Source of the DNA: Candidatus Mediterraneibacter colneyensis
GTDB lineage: Bacteria; Bacillota; Clostridia; Lachnospirales; Lachnospiraceae
Direction: 5' to 3'
DNA length: 15,536 bases
Assembly: GCA_019114745.1 (NCBI GenBank)
Contig: DXEY01000073.1
Span: 1-15,536 of the forward strand
The translations under genes were made by a program, and so were the position numbers. Positions 1 through 5,564 of the stretch are shown here, one piece after another (position 1 is the first letter of the stretch; every line of letters begins with the position of its first letter). The notes below the pieces were generated by a model. It made no database searches and was not told where the DNA came from. It worked only from the letters and a program-made list of their open reading frames with translations.

Positions 1-307
1 GAAATACATTCAGGATCTCCGCCAGAGCCATCGCCCAGCATCCCACAAAAATGCCTGCGAAGATCCCGAAGATAATAAGTCCCCACACGCCTGCCGGTAT
101 GCCGATGCCGAACACATAACAGAGATTCCCCAGAATCCCGCCCAGAGCCGTACTGTCCTCGTACAGGAGGATCTGTTCTCCGGTGTGCGTCCGGTCGGCA
201 AAACCGGCGATCACATTCAATTCCACGATAAAGGCAAAAAGACCTCCCGCCACGGCAATCCCGGCGCTAAGTCCGATGACCGCCAGAAGGATCTGCTGTA
301 TCCACAT
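1..307 (-). CDS. spoVAB: Stage V sporulation protein AB (SpoVAB), C-terminus cut by window edge
   Basis: Integral membrane protein of the SpoVA set, which moves dipicolinic acid into the forespore and out during germination (family knowledge). About 102 codons are visible before the left edge. The start ATG at 307 has a strong RBS (GGAGAGGAG, about 4 bases upstream) and lies inside the last 41 bases of spoVAA, so the two genes are translationally coupled. The N-terminus MWIQQILLAVIGLSAGIAVA is a hydrophobic segment, followed by a Gly-rich stretch and a short polar loop (ADRTHTGEQ). Two more hydrophobic, Gly-rich helices follow (around residues 56-72 and 76-95). This layout and the position straight after spoVAA match SpoVAB, a protein of about 140 residues in Bacillus. 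Function rests on family and synteny; no catalytic residues are expected. Confidence 0.88.
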   Translation of the reverse strand, partial: MWIQQILLAVIGLSAGIAVAGGLFAFIVELNVIAGFADRTHTGEQILLYEDSTALGGILGNLCYVFGIGIPAGVWGLIIFGIFAGIFVGCWAMALAEILNVF

Positions 308-929
308 CGATCTCCTCTCCTTTCCGCTCCGCGTTTTCCACCAGCGTCGTCTGGATGTCGTTTTCATACAGCCTCATCTGGATCTCCATCGGCGTCGGAT
401 CTACCGTAAAGCGTTTCTTTCCAAAATGATTGAAAAAGATAAGTATCCCGGCAGTCACCCCGGCGGCATAAGCGACTTCCATGACCGTATATCCGTCCGG
501 AGCCTGTCCGGTGACCAGCTCACAGATCTGGTCAAAAAGTCTGGTTACATCCACGTCATTGTTGAATGCCATGATCGAAAATGCGGCGCCGAAAAATGTG
601 ACCAGTACGACAAACGCGGTCTTGAATATATGCCATGCAAAAGGCGGTGTTTTCTGGTCTTCATATGTGACGATAATGTCTGTCTCGCCCAGATTTCGTA
701 TATCCAGATCCGGACAGATCTCATGGATGCAGGCGATGACCTTTAAGATCGAGACTACGCACCGCTGTCTGCCGTTCTTCTGAAAGCGCAGGATCTTCAG
801 CGCTTTCACCTTCTGAAGCACCGCCCGGTCGGCGCACTCCATAGTCAGGATGTCGCTCAGTACCACCTTTGGCTCTGTCACCTCCACATCACGGTCTCCT
901 TTAAGATACAACACTTTCTGCGCAGCCAT
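267..929 (-). CDS. spoVAA: Stage V sporulation protein AA (SpoVAA)
   Basis: A 220-residue membrane protein of the spoVA operon, required for dipicolinate uptake and release in spores (family knowledge). The start at 929 (MAAQKVLYLK) is preferred because it follows AGGTGG, because its ATG shares a base with the TGA of the upstream small ORF (TGATG), and because longer in-frame starts lie over that ORF and are not SpoVAA-like. Residues 1-95 form a soluble domain of alternating beta and alpha character containing VLYLKGDRDVEV and a RNLGETDIIVTYED stretch. Two membrane segments follow at about 101-121 and 152-170, with a polar tail. The length is close to the roughly 206 residues of the Bacillus protein. 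It follows sigF and the 50-residue ORF, the same order as spoIIAC-spoVA in Bacillus apart from the small ORF. Confidence 0.9.
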   Translation of the reverse strand: MAAQKVLYLKGDRDVEVTEPKVVLSDILTMECADRAVLQKVKALKILRFQKNGRQRCVVSILKVIACIHEICPDLDIRNLGETDIIVTYEDQKTPPFAWHIFKTAFVVLVTFFGAAFSIMAFNNDVDVTRLFDQICELVTGQAPDGYTVMEVAYAAGVTAGILIFFNHFGKKRFTVDPTPMEIQMRLYENDIQTTLVENAERKGEEIDVDTADPSGGHRT

Positions 930-1081
930 CAGACCACCTGCTCCCATCCCGCCGCACGGATCAGAAAGCCTTCTGTTCCCTGAACCGCAGGGCTGCTCAG
1001 CGTATACAGTATTCCGATCACTACTGCCGCCAGTACAATAACCAGGAGACACAGCCAGATTTTTTTCCTTCCGTCGTCCAT
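929..1081 (-). CDS. Small single-pass membrane protein between sigF and spoVAA
   Basis: A 50-codon ORF beginning MDDGRKKIWLCLLVIVLAAV. It has a short charged head (DDGRKK), one hydrophobic helix (about residues 8-28) and a polar tail of some 20 residues ending in EQVV. It has a good ribosome binding site (AAAGGACAGGTGAAG, just upstream of ATG 1081). Its TGA overlaps the spoVAA ATG by one base (TGATG), so translation is very probably coupled to spoVAA. I do not recognise the family. The positive-inside head suggests an N-in, C-out topology in the forespore membrane. The gene sits 72 bases after sigF and is transcribed with the spoVA genes, so a sporulation role is the natural inference. It could also be a leader peptide whose main job is to load ribosomes onto spoVAA. 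Confidence 0.72.
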   Translation of the reverse strand: MDDGRKKIWLCLLVIVLAAVVIGILYTLSSPAVQGTEGFLIRAAGWEQVV

Positions 1082-1121
1082 CTTCTTCACCTGTCCTTTC
1101 TCTGTTCTTATTATCCGGCTC

Positions 1122-1150
1122 TGTGCTGAAATTATACCCTCGCGTTATGC
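1122..1150 (-). promoter_or_regulatory. Weak candidate SigG/SigF-type promoter ahead of the spoVA genes
   Basis: In the 72-base gap after sigF the minus strand reads GCATA, 17 bases, then CAGCACA. The first block fits the forespore SigG -35 pattern (GHATR); the second matches 5 of 7 positions of CATnnTA. In Bacillus the spoVA operon has its own SigG promoter at this place. The match is partial, and readthrough from spoIIA is equally possible. Confidence 0.2.
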
Positions 1151-1153
1151 TTT

Positions 1154-1870
1154 TTATGAGACCCTTTTCCTGAGCTCTGCCATGATCCTCTTTTCCATGC
1201 GGGACACCTGCACCTGAGATATACCCAGCATTTTTCCCACCTCGGACTGGGTCTTGTCGGCAAAATATCTCAGATAGATCAACTGGCGTTCCTCTGCCGT
1301 CAGCGTTTCCAGAAGCTGCCCCAGCACCATCCTGTCGATGATCTCATCTTCCCGTGCCGCCTTTTCTTCTATCTTGTCTGCAAGACATATCTCACTTCCC
1401 TCTTTCTGGTGGATCGGTCGGTAAAGGGAGTCCACTTCCGTTCCCGCCTCCATCGCCTGTGCCAGTTCTTCTCTGTCCACTCCGAGCTCTTCCGACAGTT
1501 CCGCCATCGTAGGTTCCCTCCCCAGAAGGGCGGTCAGCTTTTCCCCTGCCTGCATTGTCTTATAAGAGAGTTCTTTTAAAGACCTGCTGACCTTGAGCAT
1601 ACCATCGTCTCTGAGAAACCGTTTGATCTCGCCTGATATCATAGGCACGGCATAGGTTGAAAACTTCACGTCAAAAGACAGGTCAAACTTGTCGATCGCC
1701 TTAAGCAGACCAATGCTTCCGATCTGGAAGAGGTCTTCCGCCTCCACGCCCCGCCCGTGGAACCGCTTTACGACACACCAGATCAGCCCTACATTTTCCT
1801 CCACAATCTGTTCTCTCGCTTCTTTATCTCCCTCGTGTGATTTTCTGATCAAAGCGATTGTGTGGTCCAT
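1154..1870 (-). CDS. sigF: RNA polymerase sigma-F factor (SpoIIAC), forespore-specific
   Basis: A 238-residue sigma-70 family factor that switches on the early forespore programme once released from SpoIIAB (family knowledge). Region 2 is clear: DLFQIGSIGLLKAIDKFD at 46-63 (core binding) and FSTYAVPMISGEIKRFLRDD at 70-89 (-10 recognition and melting). Region 3 follows at about 110-145. Region 4 carries the helix-turn-helix QSEVGKMLGISQVQVSRMEK (208-227). The start MDHTIALI at 1870 is chosen over an upstream frame open to 2110 because AAGGGAGAT lies directly in front, the protein then has normal SigF length, and the extension overlaps spoIIAB. The ATG lies 22 bases inside the end of spoIIAB, giving coupled translation in the spoIIAA-spoIIAB-sigF order. 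SigF and SigG are paralogues, but this operon context identifies SigF. Confidence 0.96.
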   Translation of the reverse strand: MDHTIALIRKSHEGDKEAREQIVEENVGLIWCVVKRFHGRGVEAEDLFQIGSIGLLKAIDKFDLSFDVKFSTYAVPMISGEIKRFLRDDGMLKVSRSLKELSYKTMQAGEKLTALLGREPTMAELSEELGVDREELAQAMEAGTEVDSLYRPIHQKEGSEICLADKIEEKAAREDEIIDRMVLGQLLETLTAEERQLIYLRYFADKTQSEVGKMLGISQVQVSRMEKRIMAELRKRVS

Positions 1871-2304
1871 ATCTCCCTTCCTTTTCCAACGGTCTTTTTC
1901 ATTTTCACACAAGTCCCTTTTCCCGGTTCGGACTCCACCTCCACCTGATCCATAAAAGCTTCCATAAAGGCAAACCCCATTCCCGAGCGGTCCTGCTCCG
2001 GCTTCGTTGTAAACATCGGCTGCATCGCCTCCTGTACATTCTCGATCCCTTTTCCCCGGTCGCAGACTTCCACGCTGAATACGTTTTCCCAAATACGGCA
2101 CCGGATACACACTTTGTCCGTCCTGCCTTCGTACCCGTGGATGATCGCATTGGTCACCGCCTCTGATACAGCGGTTTTTACGTCTGCCACTTCCTCCACC
2201 GTCGGATTGAGCTGAGTCATAAATGAAGCGACAGCTACTCTGGCGAATCCTTCGTTTTCCGAACGGCTTTCAAATCTGATCTCCATTTCATTCGTATGTT
2301 TCAT
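1849..2304 (-). CDS. spoIIAB: Anti-sigma-F factor / serine kinase SpoIIAB
   Basis: A 151-residue GHKL-fold protein that binds and holds SigF, and that phosphorylates SpoIIAA using ATP (family knowledge). The N-box is visible at 48-57 (EAVTNAIIHG, with E48 and N52). The ATP-lid region follows: DRGKGIE at 82-88 and SGMGFAFMEAFMD at 107-119. The C-terminus is slightly longer than in Bacillus and overlaps sigF. The start at 2304 (MKHTNEMEI) has AGGAGG eight bases upstream, so it is preferred over a second Met six codons later. Its ATG shares the ATGA overlap with the stop of spoIIAA, so the two partner-switch proteins are made in a coupled ratio. All motifs look intact. Confidence 0.96.
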   Translation of the reverse strand: MKHTNEMEIRFESRSENEGFARVAVASFMTQLNPTVEEVADVKTAVSEAVTNAIIHGYEGRTDKVCIRCRIWENVFSVEVCDRGKGIENVQEAMQPMFTTKPEQDRSGMGFAFMEAFMDQVEVESEPGKGTCVKMKKTVGKGREIWTTQSL

Positions 2305-2615
2305 ATGGTTTCCTCCTCATAGATCTGCATAATATTCGTTACGCCCGACAATGTCAGGATCTTCCGTATCCGGGCATTTGCATGGACCGCCCACACTTCG
2401 CCTCCAAGCAGGCTGATCGTTTTATATCTCCCCATAATGACCCCTATTCCGGAACTGTCCATAAAATCCGTTTTCTCAAAGTCAAAGATAATGTATTTGA
2501 TATGGTTTCTGTCAATCACGGCATCCGCTTCTCTTTTCATCTCCTCCGCGTTGTGGTCGTCCACCTCCCGGGGCAGATAGATCGTCAGACAGTTCTCCTG
2601 AACCTGATATTTCAT
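2301..2615 (-). CDS. spoIIAA: Anti-sigma-F factor antagonist SpoIIAA
   Basis: A 104-residue STAS-domain protein. When unphosphorylated it binds SpoIIAB and frees SigF; SpoIIAB inactivates it by serine phosphorylation and SpoIIE reactivates it (family knowledge). The phosphorylation loop is FMDSSGIGVIMGRYK at 51-65; by alignment of DSSG with the Bacillus protein, Ser54 is the phosphoacceptor. The start at 2615 (MKYQVQENCL) follows a very strong AGGAGGAG. An upstream in-frame Met at 2714 lies in the terminator of the preceding gene and is rejected. This is the first gene of the operon. No clear SigH promoter could be read in the roughly 75 bases before it. Confidence 0.96.
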   Translation of the reverse strand: MKYQVQENCLTIYLPREVDDHNAEEMKREADAVIDRNHIKYIIFDFEKTDFMDSSGIGVIMGRYKTISLLGGEVWAVHANARIRKILTLSGVTNIMQIYEEETI

Positions 2616-2649
2616 GTTACTCCTCCTCATTTTCATAGTCCGTGCCAGG

Positions 2650-2669
2650 AGCCCGGGCTTGCCCGGACT
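2650..2669 (-). repeat. GC-rich hairpin in the spoIIA leader
   Basis: The arms CCGGGC (2653-2658) and GCCCGG (2661-2666) form a perfect 6-bp stem with a 2-base spacer, extendable to 9 bp through one wobble pair. It lies about 40 bases upstream of the spoIIAA start. No T-run follows on either strand, so it is not a normal terminator. It could be leader structure or a regulator site. Confidence 0.4.
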
Positions 2670-2686
2670 TTGGTTTGTCGCTATCG

Positions 2687-2722
2687 CAAAAAAAGGATAT
2701 GCCGGTTTCTGCATATCCTTTT
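2687..2722 (-). terminator. Intrinsic terminator of the valS-TPR operon
   Basis: A perfect 12-bp inverted repeat, AAAAGGATATGC (2691-2702) and GCATATCCTTTT (2711-2722), with an 8-base loop. On the minus strand it runs into seven T's (complement of the A-run 2688-2694). It lies 36 bases after the TPR gene stop and separates that operon from spoIIA. Confidence 0.85.
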
Positions 2723-2757
2723 CTTTCGTATCTCATTCTTTCACTTGTCTGATCCGT

Positions 2758-4101
2758 CTACCCGGCAGCTTCATCTGTCTGGGCTGCCGCCGATAATGTA
2801 TCCAGGTTTGTCTGGGCTTCGCCCGCGTAGTCGGAGTCGCCGTATTCATCCACTACACGCTGGAAATAGGTGATAGCGTTTTCATTATCTCCGTTGTTCA
2901 TGTATGCCTGTGCAAGGTCAAACAGCGCCTCGCCGTCATTGTACCCCGCATCCATGCGGACCACCTTATACAGCGCGTCAATGGCTGCCTGGTAATTCCC
3001 CGCTTCAAGGGCGTCCTCGCCGTCCGAGAAGTTACTCTCACATGCGTTGGGGAAAATCTCCGCCGCCAGTTCATCATAACGGGCCTGTCCGCTCTCTCCC
3101 AGGGCGTCCCTGCTGACCCCCAGCAGTGTATCCGCCATCGTCGCATCGCTGTACTCTCCCGAATCATACTGCTCCACCACAGCCATCAGGTTTTCATAAC
3201 TGTCCCTCGCCGTCTGCGCCTGGGTGGTATCCGCCTCCAGTGCCTCGCCGGAAGCCCGGTAATTGTCAAGCGTCCTTGTCTGGGCGCTGACCTGCGCCTC
3301 GAGCGACTGGATCTGGTCACTGTAATCTCTCATCTGGTCATTGAGACGGTCTGAAGTGGACTGATTCACAGCGGGCGCCACTAAAAACCATATGATAGCC
3401 GCTCCGATCGCCGCTCCGATAAAGATATTCGCTACAGCCAGGTGGCTCGCCATCTCCCGGATACGGGAATGTTTCGGCTGTATGATCGTCTCATTTCCAA
3501 GGCTGTACTCCACTGCATCCTCTTTTTTCTTCGAGGCCTTGCGGCGCTGTTTCCCTCTCTGATGAGTCAGCTCGTGCATGTATTTCATCGTAATCTCATT
3601 GCCCGTATCGAGCTTTCTCGCCTGGCGTATCATCTGACGGGCACGGGTATACTGTCCCGTATGCAGATACAGCAGGGCAAGGAGCTGATGAGCCTTTAAA
3701 AAAGAAGGGTGTGACGCTACGACCTGCTTTAACTGTATGACCGCAAGATCCTCCCCGTTCTGCCGGCAGTAGGCGAGACACTGATTATATTTTTTGATCG
3801 CCAGATTGATCGTCTCGAGTTCTTTCGCCGACGCCTGTACCTTATTGATATAATAATCGGCAATATTGTCGTGTGCCCTGAAGTTCTTGCTGATGATCCA
3901 CTCCACCAGCGCCTCGGGCACTTCTCCTATCCCGTAGTAGACCAGCCCCAGCAGATTTCTCGCGGCGATATTCTCCCTGTTAAACTGCAGGCTCCTCCGC
4001 AGAGAAACGATCGCCCCGGACATATCGCGGATCTGCGCTTTGCGCAGCCCGTCATTATACCAGTAATTTGACTGGTATACGATCTTTTTCCTGTAATCCA
4101 T
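2758..4101 (-). CDS. Membrane-anchored TPR protein with repeats on both sides of the membrane
   Basis: A 447-residue protein. Residues 10-165 are a cytoplasmic tetratricopeptide-like region (GAIVSLRRSLQFNRENIAARNLLGLVYY at 29-56, then FLKAHQLLALLYLHTGQYTRARQMIRQA at 134-161). A basic linker (QRGKQRRKASKKK, 181-193) precedes one membrane helix at about 221-245. A coiled-coil-like segment follows (about 250-300). At the C-terminus are further TPR units: DGEDALEAGNYQAAIDALYKVVRMD (360-384) and DLAQAYMNNGDNENAITYFQRVVDEY (395-420). The basic linker before the helix predicts the C-terminal half lies outside the membrane. TPRs mediate protein contacts, so a scaffold role in the envelope is likely; no enzyme motif is seen. 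It starts at 4101 with GGTGGATATAG upstream and is last in the valS operon. No specific family name is recognised. Confidence 0.85.
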   Translation of the reverse strand: MDYRKKIVYQSNYWYNDGLRKAQIRDMSGAIVSLRRSLQFNRENIAARNLLGLVYYGIGEVPEALVEWIISKNFRAHDNIADYYINKVQASAKELETINLAIKKYNQCLAYCRQNGEDLAVIQLKQVVASHPSFLKAHQLLALLYLHTGQYTRARQMIRQARKLDTGNEITMKYMHELTHQRGKQRRKASKKKEDAVEYSLGNETIIQPKHSRIREMASHLAVANIFIGAAIGAAIIWFLVAPAVNQSTSDRLNDQMRDYSDQIQSLEAQVSAQTRTLDNYRASGEALEADTTQAQTARDSYENLMAVVEQYDSGEYSDATMADTLLGVSRDALGESGQARYDELAAEIFPNACESNFSDGEDALEAGNYQAAIDALYKVVRMDAGYNDGEALFDLAQAYMNNGDNENAITYFQRVVDEYGDSDYAGEAQTNLDTLSAAAQTDEAAG

Positions 4102-4145
4102 CTATATCCACCATTAACTTTCTATACTTCCGCCTTATCTGTATC

Positions 4146-4280
4146 TTACTTTTTCTGATCCATTACCTGCTTCAGCAGATCTGTCATATCCGTGAGGTCT
4201 TCCTGATACACAGCGTCTTCGATCTCTTCGACCTCGAGACTCGGCTTGAATTTCTTTAATTCTTCTTCGTAGTCCAGCAT
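4146..4280 (-). CDS. Small acidic hypothetical protein after folC
   Basis: A 44-codon ORF, MLDYEEELKKFKPSLEVEEI at the N-terminus, ending in DLLKQVMDQKK. It is rich in Glu and Asp, has no membrane segment, and looks largely helical. Its ATG directly abuts the TAA of folC (TAAATG), and AGGAGG, formed by the end of folC, sits nine bases upstream, which makes it a convincing expressed gene. A TPR membrane protein follows 44 bases on. The function is unknown to me. The operon position suggests it is made with FolC and the TPR protein, perhaps as a small partner or adaptor of one of them. Confidence 0.75.
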   Translation of the reverse strand: MLDYEEELKKFKPSLEVEEIEDAVYQEDLTDMTDLLKQVMDQKK

Positions 4281-5564
4281 TTATCCAACCTCCTGAATCC
4301 ATTTTTTTATCATTCCCGTCAGATAGAGCGAGCCCAGGCAGTACACCCTCCGCCCGTTTCTCTCAGAAAAGGCGAAAGCAAGTGCATCCTTTACGGACTC
4401 TTTCACAATGACAGGACAGTCTGTATATTTTCTGAAAATGTTCCCCAGCTCGTCTGCTTCCAGTCCCCGCTGATCCTCGATATGCGTCACCACATACAGA
4501 TCCGCCCCTGACCTTTCGCAGAGTATCGCCGCCATTTTCTCATATTCTTTATCCTTTACGGCAGAAAACACGATCAGATTCCCTCTGCCGTCCTTCGGGA
4601 TACTCTCCACAAATCCCTCGGCAGCGCTGATATTGTGTGCTCCGTCCACGTACACATCGGGAAGGACTTCCTCCATCCTGCCCTCCCATGTCAGATCCTC
4701 AAGCACGCTGCGCCAGCGATCAGGATGCGCGTCCTCTTTCATGAGAAAACGCATCGTCTCCATGGCGAGCATCGCGTTTCCGGGCTGATAGAGCCCGGTA
4801 TTATTTAATTTCCACGTGGTATTTCCATAATAATCACTGGCACAGGAAAATGCAATATGTTTGTCTTTGATTCCAAGAATTTCGTACGCGTCTTTCCCGA
4901 TTTTTTTACAGAAACAGTTGTTTTTCTCTGCCGTCCTTTCGATGATCCTGTCGCTTTCCTCAGAAGTCCCGGCAAAAAATACGGGCACGCCCGGGCGGAT
5001 GATCCCCGCCTTCTCGCCGGCGATCTCCTCTAACGTACTGCCCAGGTACTGCATGTGGTCATACCCGATGGATGTGATCACGCACACTTCCGGGGGCTCT
5101 ACCGCACTGGTGGCGTCCAGTCTGCCTCCAAGCCCTGTCTCCAGCACCGCGTACTCTGTCTCTTCCTGACGGAACACGCACAGCGCCATTCCCAGCAGAA
5201 ATTCAAAAAATGTAGGGTGGGCGAGACCCGCCTCCCTCATTTTCCCCACAGCCTCCAGCGCCTGTTCAAACGCATGAAGGAATATTTCGTCACTGACCGG
5301 AGTCCCGCACACCCTGATCCGCTCATTGATCTTCACCAGATGCGGGGATGTAAAAAGCCCCGTCCGTTTTCCTTCCGAACGGAGCATACCGTCAAGATAC
5401 GCGCACACAGAGCCCTTTCCGTTGGTACCGGCAACGTGGATCACTCTCATGCCCTTTTGAGGGCTGCCGAGATACTCCAGAAAGGTCTTTGTGTGTTCTG
5501 CATCATTTTTCTTTGTGAATTTTGGAATGTCCAGTATATAATCTACTGCCTCAGTATATGTCAT
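4281..5564 (-). CDS. folC: Folylpolyglutamate synthase / dihydrofolate synthase (FolC)
   Basis: A 427-residue Mur-ligase-family enzyme that adds glutamate to folates (and in many bacteria to dihydropteroate), using ATP in the cytoplasm. The N-terminal ATP-binding P-loop is HVAGTNGKGSV (43-53), followed by LFTSPHL (70-76) and ERIRV (81-85). LETGLGGRLDATS (141-153) and SIGYDHMQYLG (165-175) with IAGEKAGIIRPG (181-192) form the central domain. WEGRMEEV (293-300) and DGAHN (307-311) mark the start of the C-terminal domain. The length is usual for the family. The start at 5564 shares an ATGA overlap with the stop of the upstream LTA-synthase-like gene and has AGGAAG upstream. In many Firmicutes folC lies directly after valS; here another gene sits between them. 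Confidence 0.95.
   Translation of the reverse strand: MTYTEAVDYILDIPKFTKKNDAEHTKTFLEYLGSPQKGMRVIHVAGTNGKGSVCAYLDGMLRSEGKRTGLFTSPHLVKINERIRVCGTPVSDEIFLHAFEQALEAVGKMREAGLAHPTFFEFLLGMALCVFRQEETEYAVLETGLGGRLDATSAVEPPEVCVITSIGYDHMQYLGSTLEEIAGEKAGIIRPGVPVFFAGTSEESDRIIERTAEKNNCFCKKIGKDAYEILGIKDKHIAFSCASDYYGNTTWKLNNTGLYQPGNAMLAMETMRFLMKEDAHPDRWRSVLEDLTWEGRMEEVLPDVYVDGAHNISAAEGFVESIPKDGRGNLIVFSAVKDKEYEKMAAILCERSGADLYVVTHIEDQRGLEADELGNIFRKYTDCPVIVKESVKDALAFAFSERNGRRVYCLGSLYLTGMIKKWIQEVG

Noticed and set aside
930..1052. Upstream extension of spoVAA to 1052
   Set aside because: The extension is unlike SpoVAA and overlaps the better supported 50-residue ORF in another frame. The start at 929 has an RBS and a TGATG junction.
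1871..2110. N-terminal extension of sigF
   Set aside because: The extra 80 codons lie within spoIIAB in another frame and are not sigma-like; the start at 1870 has a good RBS and gives the family length.
2713..2721. AAAGGATAT as a SigH -35 for spoIIA
   Set aside because: It matches RNAGGAWWW but is part of the terminator stem, and no GAAT-type -10 lies at the required spacing.
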